From: Euglena gracilis
Taxonomy: Eukaryota > Euglenida > Euglenophyceae > Euglenales
Assembly (NCBI GenBank): GCA_039621445.1
Contig: CP154956.1
Coordinates: 22,052,001 to 22,116,000, forward strand
Direction: 5' to 3'
Length of the DNA stretch: 64,000 nt
In this document: positions 1 through 7,789 of the stretch, piece after piece
Layout of the letters: the number at the start of each line of letters is the position of its first letter
Position numbering within the stretch: position 1 is the stretch's first letter
Notes under the pieces: model-generated
Databases searched by the model: none
What the model saw: only the letters and a program-made list of their open reading frames with translations
What the model was told of the DNA's origin: nothing
Made by a program: the position numbers and the translations under genes

Positions 1-1
1 C

Positions 2-1044
2 TCCGATGCCTGGCAGAACTCGCACACAGCCAGAATCTTGCCCGCCAGCTCGCGTGCTCGGGAGGGCACCGCAAACTGGAAGTTCCGGCTGGCCTCATCG
101 AGGAGGCGCTCACCACCGACGTGCCCCGACGCCCGGTGCTGCTCTCGGATTGCCCGCTCGGTCAGGGCATCCGGCACGCACCAGACGGAATCCTTCACCA
201 GCTTGCCTGCCTCCTTCCGGTAGCCGGTGGGCCATGGCCGGCCGCGCTTGATGGCCTGCCACGGCTCTTTGAACGTTGGGCACTTCTCATACGCCTCACT
301 CCAGTCCATCGCCATCAGGTCCTGGTCCTCTTCTTGCGGGGCTGCGGCCGGGATGGCTGCAGCTGGCGGCACGGCGGCTGCCACAGGCGGCACGGCGACT
401 GCAACCGGCGGCACGGCGGGAGGGCTGGGGTGCCCCCCCACCTTGAGTGGGCCGGCCGACGGCACCGCTCCTTCGGCTGGCTTCTTTGGGACGACGGTAC
501 CGGGCGGCTTGGCGGCCGCCTGGCTTCGGGTTGTCACGGCGATCGCTGCGGACGGTAGGATGCTGCGTGCGCTGGCCGCGGGCGGGGACGATGCTTGCTC
601 GGCGGACGGGGATCGCACGGCGGGTGCTGCTGCCGGTGCCGCTGCTGGCCGTACGGAAAACCGCACGGTGCGTGGTGTGGCGGACTGCTGCTGCTGCTTG
701 GGCTGCGCGGACAACGCTGGGTGCTGTGGCTGCTTGGGCTGCCCGGGCGATGCCAGCGCTGTCGCACTGGGCGCTCGCTCGGTCGGTGCTGCAGTCGCAG
801 CCGGCGCGGTGGGGTGCGGTGGGGGCGGCGGTCGGATTGCCGGTCTTCCGGCTGCCGGAATCCTGGCGGGCGCCGCCTCGGTGGCCGGTGTCCCGGCCGA
901 TGCCGCCGTGGCTGCCGGTGTCCCGGCTGGCGACGATGGGGATGCCGCATTTGCGGTCGGGAGGGGGCACACCTTGTCCACCGGGTGTACTGCCTTCGGG
1001 CAGCTGCGCTCCGCGGCCTTCTCCTCTCGGATCTGCTGCTCCAT
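2..1044 (-). CDS. Ty3/gypsy-type pol fragment: linker plus H2C2 integrase zinc-binding domain (runs off left edge)
   Basis: The frame is open from the ATG at 1044 to the window edge (about 347 codons, no stop seen). Roughly the first 240 residues are Ala/Pro/Thr-rich low complexity. This is followed by VTTRSQAAA, a type of linker often seen between RNase H and integrase in Ty3/gypsy pols, then MDWSEAYEKCPTFKEPW. The zinc-binding domain follows: HRASGH (120-137) and CEFC (13-24) supply the His-His-Cys-Cys set of an integrase N-terminus. The catalytic integrase core would lie beyond the left edge. The segment is far more GC-rich than the DNA right of about 1050. No RT or RNase H lies between it and the retropepsin upstream. 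It may therefore be part of a different element joined by recombination, deletion or assembly. Confidence 0.75.
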   Translation of the reverse strand, partial: MEQQIREEKAAERSCPKAVHPVDKVCPLPTANAASPSSPAGTPAATAASAGTPATEAAPARIPAAGRPAIRPPPPPHPTAPAATAAPTERAPSATALASPGQPKQPQHPALSAQPKQQQQSATPRTVRFSVRPAAAPAAAPAVRSPSAEQASSPPAASARSILPSAAIAVTTRSQAAAKPPGTVVPKKPAEGAVPSAGPLKVGGHPSPPAVPPVAVAVPPVAAAVPPAAAIPAAAPQEEDQDLMAMDWSEAYEKCPTFKEPWQAIKRGRPWPTGYRKEAGKLVKDSVWCVPDALTERAIREQHRASGHVGGERLLDEASRNFQFAVPSRARELAGKILAVCEFCQAS

Positions 1045-1271
1045 CTGTATGCTGTGATCAGGGCCAAGGGTTTTTGTGAACGTTTGAAGTTTCGTTGGCG
1101 AATCAGGTTCTTTTTCACCAGGTTTACCTGTGCTCCCGTGTCAATCAGGGCCTGTAGGAACACTTTTTTGCCGTCCGGCAACACAGCACAGACTTCGATG
1201 AGGAGTTGTTTAGCCTTCTTTCTGCTGATGACCTGCCCCAGCAGGAGTTTGGACACCGGTTCACACAGTCG
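1045..1271 (-). pseudogene. Retropepsin-like aspartic protease domain, truncated
   Basis: The translation contains LIDTGAQVNLV, the catalytic D-T-G signature of retroviral-type proteases, preceded by a beta-strand-rich stretch (AKQLLIEVCAVLPDGKK). It is in the same frame as the methyltransferase gene upstream and is separated from it only by one TAA at 1272-1274. After ALITA the expected second half of the protease is missing and the frame enters the GC-rich segment as nonsense (the frame itself stays open to 534). Proteases of this family process Gag-Pol. Here the enzyme is probably incomplete. Confidence 0.7.
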
Positions 1272-2693
1272 TTATGGAAGCCGAATGTTTTGGTCTGGTT
1301 CTGATTTGTCAGTTGAATCTGAGTTTGGTTGTCCACCTGTCAGTTCTGGGCTGGGCTGTGAGGGCATGTTTTGTCGTGCAGTCTGGGCAGGGCTGGGCTG
1401 CTGCAGCGGTTGTTGCTGCGCGGCCTGGGCTTGGCTGGTTTGCCGTAGCCGTTCGTGGAACCCCGCCAGGTCTTGAATCAGTTGTTCTGGGATCCTGAAT
1501 TTCTTGAAGGCTGGAATGTTGTGTTTGTTGCTGAGATTCACCTGGTGACCACCACCGTTTGGGTCCAGGTTCTTGCACGTTTTCCCGTCACACCGTTTTG
1601 CTGGTACCTGCAGGATGTCAGGGCTGCACCAGATTCGTGTTGTTTTTTTGTACCCCCAGTCTGTGTATTGACAATAATCCACGTCAATGTACGGGTACGG
1701 TTTCATGTAATCTCGTTTTCCCAGGTATCCGTACCTTGGGTTTTCCAACCACCATTTCTGTGGCTGCAGAAATTCCACAATTTCCAGGGCTTTCTTTGCA
1801 AGGCTGTCCCCTTTTTCCAGATTTCTGGGTCTTGTCGTCAGGGCAATGCTGAATTCTGTGCAGGGAACTCCACACACCACCGTGTGGAATTCTCCAGGTT
1901 TGAAGTGTTTTCTGAAGTCCCAGTCCAGTACGTCCACCTGATAATCCGCCTTCCACCTGGGGTCTGAATCCACCGTCACCACCTCGAACCCCATTTTTTC
2001 ATACACCTTGCTGACCGATTTTGTTCCACAGAACAGGTCCAGCATTTTTGGTTTTAGATTTTCTGCTGTGGCCCGTTCTGGTGTCGCTGTGGCTGCCTCC
2101 TGCAGTTTTCTGATGTGTTTCTGTGGTTTTTCTGTCCCCAGGTCGTTTTTCTGTTCACCACCCTCCACCTCGTCCTCCATTGGCGGGTACTCGTGGGCTG
2201 TGCCGAACCTCACCTTGGATGTCGGGTGTAGGGGGGTGAAATGCTTGTGGAAACCTGGTAGGTACTTGCACCGTATTTTGTGTCCGCATACCAAAAACAC
2301 TTCCACAGGCCACGGTGTATTCCTGCAGTTTTTGTCACCCTGTCCGAACAGTTTTGTTCCCACTGGGATGAACATTGACATCACTGCCAGTTTTTTGATT
2401 TCCCTGTACCATCGTCTATGAACCCATCTTGGTACCACGAGAAGTGCGTGGGCCTCGTCTGTTTGAATTTTTCTCACCACTTGTGAAATTTTGCTGAATG
2501 GGGGGTTCATCCACAGCAGTTTTCCGTGCCAGTCTTTTTCAAAGGCGTCAGTTCCGTCTGGGCTGCCCGATCCCCACCATTGCGGGAACCTTTTGTTTTT
2601 TTCCGTTGCAAAGGCATCCAGCTGGGGCTGGACCCCGAAGTGTGAGAGAATTTCTGTCATTTTTTCTTCCTTCACGTGGTAGTTTTCACACAC
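1272..2693 (-). CDS. Retroelement protein with Dam-like N-terminal domain and C5-cytosine-methyltransferase-like domain
   Basis: 473 codons from a GTG at 2693; the frame is open from about 2773, so the true N-terminus is probably a fusion to Gag. Residues ~12-110 resemble the Dam-like domain of DIRS-type elements: LDAFATEKNKRFPQWWG, then WMNPPFSKI (an NPPF motif as in N6-adenine methyltransferases). Residues ~215-400 resemble a C5-cytosine methyltransferase: motif I MLDLFCGTKSVSKVYEKMG, motif IV GVPCTEFS with the Pro-Cys pair that carries the catalytic cysteine, motif VI WWLENPRYG (ENP where canonical enzymes have ENV), and a motif VIII-like KKTTRIW. The C-terminus is Gln/Pro-rich. The gene lies between a Gly-Lys-rich Gag tail and a retropepsin, so it is part of a retroelement polyprotein. 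Methyltransferase activity is inferred, not shown. A host origin is unlikely given the neighbours. Confidence 0.75.
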   Translation of the reverse strand: MCENYHVKEEKMTEILSHFGVQPQLDAFATEKNKRFPQWWGSGSPDGTDAFEKDWHGKLLWMNPPFSKISQVVRKIQTDEAHALLVVPRWVHRRWYREIKKLAVMSMFIPVGTKLFGQGDKNCRNTPWPVEVFLVCGHKIRCKYLPGFHKHFTPLHPTSKVRFGTAHEYPPMEDEVEGGEQKNDLGTEKPQKHIRKLQEAATATPERATAENLKPKMLDLFCGTKSVSKVYEKMGFEVVTVDSDPRWKADYQVDVLDWDFRKHFKPGEFHTVVCGVPCTEFSIALTTRPRNLEKGDSLAKKALEIVEFLQPQKWWLENPRYGYLGKRDYMKPYPYIDVDYCQYTDWGYKKTTRIWCSPDILQVPAKRCDGKTCKNLDPNGGGHQVNLSNKHNIPAFKKFRIPEQLIQDLAGFHERLRQTSQAQAAQQQPLQQPSPAQTARQNMPSQPSPELTGGQPNSDSTDKSEPDQNIRLP

Positions 2694-2928
2694 CCACCGC
2701 GAAGCTGCTCTGCCAAACCTGCAGCTGACCTGTTCCCGTCTCGGTTCTGGGCTGTGGAGTCGTTTTTTTTGTCAGGGTGTTTTTCTTTTGGGGTTTTCTC
2801 TTACCTCCCTTACCCAGTGTGTATGACCGCTGCGGCTCTGGACCTGGTTCCCTTGTTTTGTTTTGTTGTTTCGGTTGTGTCTGCAGAGAGTCGCCCCTCT
2901 CGTCCCCTACCCTCAGGCCGCAGCCCCT
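2684..2928 (-). other. Overlap region between Gag-tail frame and methyltransferase frame: frameshift or short intron
   Basis: After the TGA that closes the Gag tail near 2929, the same frame stays open down to a TGA near 2684, with Lys-rich sequence. The methyltransferase frame (+1 relative to it) is open from about 2773, so the two frames overlap by ~90 nt. An A8 run (2763-2770 on the minus strand) lies in the overlap. Alternatively, removing 2752-2813 as a 62-nt intron (minus strand GTAAGG...CCACAG) joins the third frame to the methyltransferase frame without a stop. The sequence cannot decide between these. Confidence 0.4.
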
Positions 2929-3756
2929 TCACTTCCGTTCTGCGTTTTGAACTGGCTGCCAGCGATTGCTTGAAGTTGCTTCTGCCTTTGGCTGTCCCTG
3001 TGGCTGGTTGGCTGGCTCCTGTGAGTTGGTTTGCTGTGTCTGTGGTTCAGTTTTTGTTGCCGCTGTTTGTGACTGTGGTTGCCCTTTGCCTTTTCCTTTC
3101 CCACTCCCCTTCCCAGAATCGTATCCTTTCCCAGAGTTGTATCCCTTTCCTGAATCGTGGCCTTTGCCGTAATTCTGATTCCAGTTCTGGTTCTGGTTCC
3201 AGTTTTGGGTTGAACCCCAGTTTTGACCTTTCCCCTTTCCTTTGCCTTTGCCCCAGTCGTTTTGTCCCCAGTCTGACCAGATGGTGTACCGTCCCTGGCC
3301 AGGCTGTTCTGAAACTGCCATGGGCACCTGCTGGCGTGGAGAAGGGGGTCTGGGTTTTTCAGGTGTTGGGGTTCGAGGTCCAGGGGAGTTGGGTCGGGAT
3401 CTGGAAGGTGGTGTCCGACTTCTGGATTTTGTTTTCTCCTCCTCCTTGACTTCCCTGGCGTAACCCCTGCGGTCCATCGACCGTGATCTGTTTTCACGAG
3501 GTTGGTTCTGCCAGCCGTTGTACCCCCTACCTAGGGAGTCTGACTGTTGTTGGCACCTGAGTTCGGTTTCCACCCGTTGGAACAGTTCGTCCAATGTGAG
3601 TTTGGCTTGCACCTGCGTGAACTGTGGTTTGTGCCCAGTCAGCAACGTTGAACCATTTTTCATCAGGAGCAGTTCAGCAGCTCTGCTGCTGTGCAGTTGG
3701 ATCCTGAAGTTTTGTCCGTGCTGCCACCAGGTCACGAACGTCTTCCGTTGTTGCAT
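2929..3756 (-). CDS. Gag C-terminal basic region, Gly-Lys-rich (nucleocapsid-like)
   Basis: 275 codons. The first ~75 residues look like folded Gag (LTLDELFQRVETELR). An Arg/Ser/Pro-rich stretch follows, then Asn/Gln/Trp/Gly-rich sequence with repeated DSGKGY and GKGKGKG blocks. No CCHC knuckle is visible. A basic low-complexity tail of this kind would suit RNA binding in a retroelement particle; that role is inferred from position and composition. It ends at a TGA (2929-2931), after which the frame continues open. Its start probably joins the upstream Gag by a frameshift, because the upstream frame meets a TGA near 3854. Confidence 0.55.
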   Translation of the reverse strand: MQQRKTFVTWWQHGQNFRIQLHSSRAAELLLMKNGSTLLTGHKPQFTQVQAKLTLDELFQRVETELRCQQQSDSLGRGYNGWQNQPRENRSRSMDRRGYAREVKEEEKTKSRSRTPPSRSRPNSPGPRTPTPEKPRPPSPRQQVPMAVSEQPGQGRYTIWSDWGQNDWGKGKGKGKGQNWGSTQNWNQNQNWNQNYGKGHDSGKGYNSGKGYDSGKGSGKGKGKGQPQSQTAATKTEPQTQQTNSQEPANQPQGQPKAEATSSNRWQPVQNAERK

Positions 3757-3853
3757 CTGGGACGTTTGTAATGTTCGTGACCCCTTTCAGTTTCAGTGTC
3801 GGTCTGTCCTGATTTCTGCGGTCCTGTTCCCTGATGCAGCTTCTGGTTTCGTT

Positions 3854-4066
3854 TCAGGCATTTTTTTCAGCCACCAGGTTGTAAGCGTCTTCCTCCGATG
3901 GATTTTCCAGCCTGCTGTAAAGGAGTTTGAAATGGGCCTCAAACTCCCTCCACGCTTCCAGTGTCAGTTTTCCTTCCGTTTTTGGTCTCAGGTGTTTCAG
4001 TTCGTCTTTGATGGCTGATTGTGTGTCTCCACCGTATTTCTGGCACATCCAGTTCCAAAATTCCTG
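3854..4066 (-). pseudogene. Gag fragment, continuation past an in-frame TAA
   Basis: The same frame as the large Gag reading frames upstream continues directly after the TAA at 4067-4069: QEFWNWMCQKYGG..., then a helical LTLEAWREFEAHFKLLYSRL. This is the sort of capsid-like helical sequence found in Gag proteins. It is closed by a TGA at 3854-3856. One substitution (for example CAA to TAA) would account for the break. Confidence 0.5.
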
Positions 4067-5893
4067 TTATTTATTTTTTTCACCGCGTTCCTCTCTTCGT
4101 TGTAGTTCCAGTTTGCTGGCACTGTCCAGGCTGCCCTCCAGCAGTGACAGTTTCAGGTCGTCGGTCAGGGACCCCTGACCGGCTGACACACGTTGCAGGT
4201 ACACTGGAAATTTCACGGCAAAATCTGCGAAATTCCCCTGCAGTGTTGGTCTTACCAGGTCTTTGGTCATTGCCGCGCCCACTGGACCCAGCAGCAGCCC
4301 GAAGGATGCTGCCGGGGCCGTTGCCACGGGTGCCACCACTGTTTCCTCTCCTATGTGGTGGATGGCAGTTTGGGTAGACCCCATCTGGGGTCCCACCCAG
4401 GTTGTTGTGGCTGCGTTCTGAGTTTCAGTTTCGTCTGCCCACATGAACAAGCCCCGAGTCCGGGACTGTGGGTTTTGTTGTGTCGTCACTGGCTGTTGAG
4501 TCGGCTGGGTTGGCTGTGGTGCTGGGCTTGTCGGGTTTGTCGTAAGTGCTGGGCTGATCGGGACTGCAGTCGGTCGTTCTGTTTGTCGAGTCAGTTGGGC
4601 AATTAACGGTGTCAAGGCAGTTTTCAGTTCTTGTTGGATGAGCTGCCCCACCAGGGAAGCCGAGTTAAAGGTCCCCAGTGCTGCAGCTCCTCCTTCCATT
4701 TTTGGGTGTGGTGTTTCGTCCCCCCACTGCTCGCTGCTCTGGCTGAACATACCTGTCAGGGGTTGTGGGGTCCCCGTCCCCGTTTGACAGGCCTGGGGTT
4801 CTGGGGTCCCCGTCCCTTGGTTTCCTGCAGGCTGGCCCCTCAGGGCTGGCCGTGGCTGGGCCAGGGGTTGTGGGGTCCCCATCCCCGGCTGCCAGGTGTG
4901 GGGACCTGGGGTCCCCGTCCCGTGTTGTCCTGTGGGTTGGCCCCTCAGGGCTGCCGGGGGCTGGTTCTGGGGTTGTGCGGTCTCCGATCCCCGTTGGCCC
5001 GCGGCCCTGTCTGCCCCCTGGGGGGGTTGTTCAGTCCGTTGGGCCGTTGTGGCTGCCCCTGGCTGTCCAGCCTGGGTCCTCGAGGGAGGCCCACTGGCCA
5101 GGGGGCTGGCCCCTGACTCTCGCCCGAAGGCCCCTGTGCAGGCTGGGCGAGAGGAAATGCAAAGATTTTCAAAAAGTTTGGGGATTTCAGCCAGGCTAGG
5201 GCTGGGGGTTGTGATTTGCTGGGTGTTTTGCCTTTCCAGTTTTTCAGTCAGGTTTTCAGTCGTTTTTGTCACAGTACTGATTTTTCTGTCCAAGGTCACC
5301 AGCTGTTCAGTCCACCGTTTCTGCTGTGTTTGCAGTTCCGTGGTCAGCGAATGTAAATGCTGCCAGATGCCGCTGTCATGTGTTTCCCGTTCTGCAGTTT
5401 TTGTTGTCAGACCAGCCAGTTTTGCTTCCAGTTGACCGACCCTGATTGTCATTGAGCCAATGGCAGATGTCATTTCCAGCCATTTAGCATGTTCGGATGT
5501 GGCATGTGTTCCCGTTTTAATGGTCCCTTTTTGTAGTTCACCCAGCAGTTTTTGAGTCGTTTGGGCAGTTTCGTCCACCCTGTGACCCACGTTGCCGACC
5601 TCCAGGTTCAGACGTTCAGTGCGTTGTTTTTGTTTTTCTTCGTTGGAGGTCAGAGTTTCCACCTGTCGTTTCAGTCTGCCGATTTCCTCGTTCAGCTGTG
5701 TAATCTGCTGCTGCTGATCTGGGATTTTCTGCAGTACGACCAGCTTTTTGTGCAGGTAATCACAGTCTTGAATGGTTGTGGTTGTTTTTGTTTCCTGCTG
5801 CTGAACCCGTCCTGCCAGATTTTCGATTTCACTGCCCATTTCCTTCTGAATTTTTTCCACCACACTGCTGATTTCGCCTCTGAGGTTTTCAAC
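4067..5893 (-). CDS. Gag middle region: coiled coil followed by Pro/Gln/Gly-rich repeats and a capsid-like end
   Basis: About 600 residues, in frame with the preceding Gag segment and separated from it by one TAA at 5894-5896. Residues 1-220 are rich in Glu/Gln/Lys/Leu with heptad-like spacing, indicating a long coiled coil. Residues ~240-420 are Pro/Gln/Thr/Gly-rich with degenerate GTGTPQP-type repeats (about 4750-5000). The last ~80 residues (LVRPTLQGNFADFAVKFPVY) look globular. It ends at a TAA (4067-4069). This is a structural protein of the element and no enzymatic domain is visible. Confidence 0.6.
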   Translation of the reverse strand, partial: VENLRGEISSVVEKIQKEMGSEIENLAGRVQQQETKTTTTIQDCDYLHKKLVVLQKIPDQQQQITQLNEEIGRLKRQVETLTSNEEKQKQRTERLNLEVGNVGHRVDETAQTTQKLLGELQKGTIKTGTHATSEHAKWLEMTSAIGSMTIRVGQLEAKLAGLTTKTAERETHDSGIWQHLHSLTTELQTQQKRWTEQLVTLDRKISTVTKTTENLTEKLERQNTQQITTPSPSLAEIPKLFENLCISSRPACTGAFGRESGASPLASGPPSRTQAGQPGAATTAQRTEQPPQGADRAAGQRGSETAQPQNQPPAALRGQPTGQHGTGTPGPHTWQPGMGTPQPLAQPRPALRGQPAGNQGTGTPEPQACQTGTGTPQPLTGMFSQSSEQWGDETPHPKMEGGAAALGTFNSASLVGQLIQQELKTALTPLIAQLTRQTERPTAVPISPALTTNPTSPAPQPTQPTQQPVTTQQNPQSRTRGLFMWADETETQNAATTTWVGPQMGSTQTAIHHIGEETVVAPVATAPAASFGLLLGPVGAAMTKDLVRPTLQGNFADFAVKFPVYLQRVSAGQGSLTDDLKLSLLEGSLDSASKLELQRREERGEKNK

Positions 5894-7333
5894 TTATCTG
5901 GACACTGTTGCCACAGTTTCGTCCACTTTGCTGTTCACCGTTTGGGCTCCGCCTGTGATTCCTGCGACCCGTTCTTCTGCCACAGCCAATCTCTGTTGCA
6001 GTTCTGCAGTTGTTTTTTCGTTTTCTCGTTGTCGGTGCAGTAAACCAACCAGAAGTTCACCCTGGTTCTGTGCGTTTCCACCTGCCATCTGCAGAAAACT
6101 GTGAAATTCCCTGAGTTTTTCACCCAGTGAGCCAGACATTTCCCTGATTTCTGTGATCTGCTGTGACATTCCGTTGAAATGTTCCTGGTACAGTCTGTTC
6201 TGGTTGACTGTCACCAGTTCCATGCTTGCTTGGGTTGTTGCCAGGACTGTCGTCAGTTCTTCGCGTCTGCCGTTTATTTCTGTCATGAGCGCTTCACCCT
6301 GTCTGTTGACTGTTGCGTGCAGTTCGCTGACCCATTCCGTCGTTGTTTGCTGTAGCTGCTGCAGTGTTTCTGCCGTTTGCTGATTCGTCTGTTCAGTTTT
6401 GTGTCTGAACTGTTGAAATTCCTGGGTCAGCTGTCCAGTTTCGTACGCAACGTTTGACCACCAGTCCCAGTCAGTGTTCTGGTTCTGTGGTTCCGGCTGT
6501 GGAATCTCGTACGAGCTGTACGATGGTTCCTGGTACGAAGTTTCAGTTTCACCCTGGAGGCGGTCTGGTTGTTCCGGGCTCTGTCGTACCGCCACCAGTG
6601 CAAAACTCTCGGTTCCTGGTTGCTGTGCTGTTGCAGTTTGCCAGTTTTGGTCGTTCTGAGTGTCCGTTTCTGGCTGTTGGTACCAGTTTTGTGGTGCAAA
6701 CACCTGTTCGTCGAAGTACGGTTCGTTGTTTTCGTCCAGTTCTGTGTAATCTGGTGCTGGTCCGGTCTGTTCGGTGTCGTCCTGGTCCATGTGCACCATT
6801 GCAATGACATGTGGGCTGTCATTGCATGTCCGTGGCACTGTAATGTCTGTGCCGTTTTGTTCCGGTTCAGTCCACCTGTTGCTGTCCAGTGATTGGTACA
6901 TGGCTGCAAAACCATCTGCCGGCTCCACCACCCTAGCGATGGCAGTTAATGCAGCTGGCATTTCCAGTGGTTGGTACATGGCTGGGAAACCATCCGCCTG
7001 CTCCACCACCCTAGCGATGGCGGTTAAGGCAGCTGGCACATCCAGTGTTTGGTTCATGGCTGAGTTGCCCTCCGCCGGCTCCACCACCCTAGCGATGGCG
7101 GTTTCGGCAGCTGGCATGTCAGCGTCAGTTTGTTCAGTTTCTGGTTGTTTTTCATCTTGTTGTTCGTAGCCGCATGTTGGAGGGGAATCAAAATTGGGCA
7201 GTCTACCTCTGCTACCATGTTGTAACCGTGGTGCCCGCCCTGGAGTTTCCAGTTCCTCGGGGCCGGCACCCCGTTGCGTAGGATCTTTTACCCTGCCCAG
7301 GGTGATTTCAATTCCCCTCGCGGCGTGTTTCAA
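5894..7333 (-). CDS. Gag N-terminal region of the methyltransferase-bearing retroelement
   Basis: 479 codons from an ATG at 7333. The N-terminal third is acidic, Pro/Thr/Gln-rich and holds three tandem copies of a 26-residue repeat (core TAIARVVEPADGF). The C-terminal ~200 residues are Gln/Glu-rich and coiled-coil-like (EFQQFRHKTEQTNQQTAETL). No known enzymatic motif is present. Position at the 5' end of the element and the continuous frame into the next segment identify it as Gag. The TAA that ends it is followed by further coding-like sequence in the same frame. Confidence 0.6.
   Translation of the reverse strand: MKHAARGIEITLGRVKDPTQRGAGPEELETPGRAPRLQHGSRGRLPNFDSPPTCGYEQQDEKQPETEQTDADMPAAETAIARVVEPAEGNSAMNQTLDVPAALTAIARVVEQADGFPAMYQPLEMPAALTAIARVVEPADGFAAMYQSLDSNRWTEPEQNGTDITVPRTCNDSPHVIAMVHMDQDDTEQTGPAPDYTELDENNEPYFDEQVFAPQNWYQQPETDTQNDQNWQTATAQQPGTESFALVAVRQSPEQPDRLQGETETSYQEPSYSSYEIPQPEPQNQNTDWDWWSNVAYETGQLTQEFQQFRHKTEQTNQQTAETLQQLQQTTTEWVSELHATVNRQGEALMTEINGRREELTTVLATTQASMELVTVNQNRLYQEHFNGMSQQITEIREMSGSLGEKLREFHSFLQMAGGNAQNQGELLVGLLHRQRENEKTTAELQQRLAVAEERVAGITGGAQTVNSKVDETVATVSR
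6894..7127. repeat. 78-bp x3 tandem repeat inside gag
   Basis: Units start at 6894, 6972 and 7050; each holds the block CCACCACCCTAGCGATGGC. The unit length is a multiple of three, so it encodes three 26-residue repeats in Gag without shifting the frame. Confidence 0.85.
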
Positions 7334-7789
7334 AAATTACATTTTCTTTTGTTTTGGTGGGTCTTTTTGGTGAAAACAGGTGAGTTGGGTGGCTCACACC
7401 TTTCCTTTGAAAAAAATCCACAAGACCAACAGCACAATACAAGCAATTCAGCAATTCCAAAACCAGCACCAATGTAATGAACCACATACTGTCCAGGTAA
7501 GAATGATAATTGCCACCACGATAATTCAATTCTTGAACTTGAATCAGACAAAAACAAGACAGAGACAGAGCCCTGTGCAAACAGATAGGGTCAGCAATGC
7601 TAAATCCTAATAAAATTTGCCTAATCCTAGCTGCAGAGTCATCAGGCTGGGCAGTTAGGTTAAGTTGTTTTGGGCACTCAGCACCCCTGACTCACACATT
7701 GTGTCCTCCAGAGCTGGGCATTGTGCCACAAAGTCAACCAGCCCTGAGGGGCAGAAGCCAAGACATTTGAAGGCGGTGGGAAGCTGCAT
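7334..7789. other. Probable 5' leader/LTR region of the minus-strand element; no gene
   Basis: A-rich sequence upstream of the gag ATG (on the minus strand). I see no repeat partner for it in the window, so an LTR cannot be demonstrated; its mate would lie beyond the left edge. Short ORFs here have no family features. From about 7660 the sequence grades into the DIRS remnant. Confidence 0.35.

Noticed and set aside
227-1057. 276-residue plus-strand ORF at the left edge
   Set aside because: It is the complement of the GC-rich minus-strand frame that carries the H2C2 integrase motifs.
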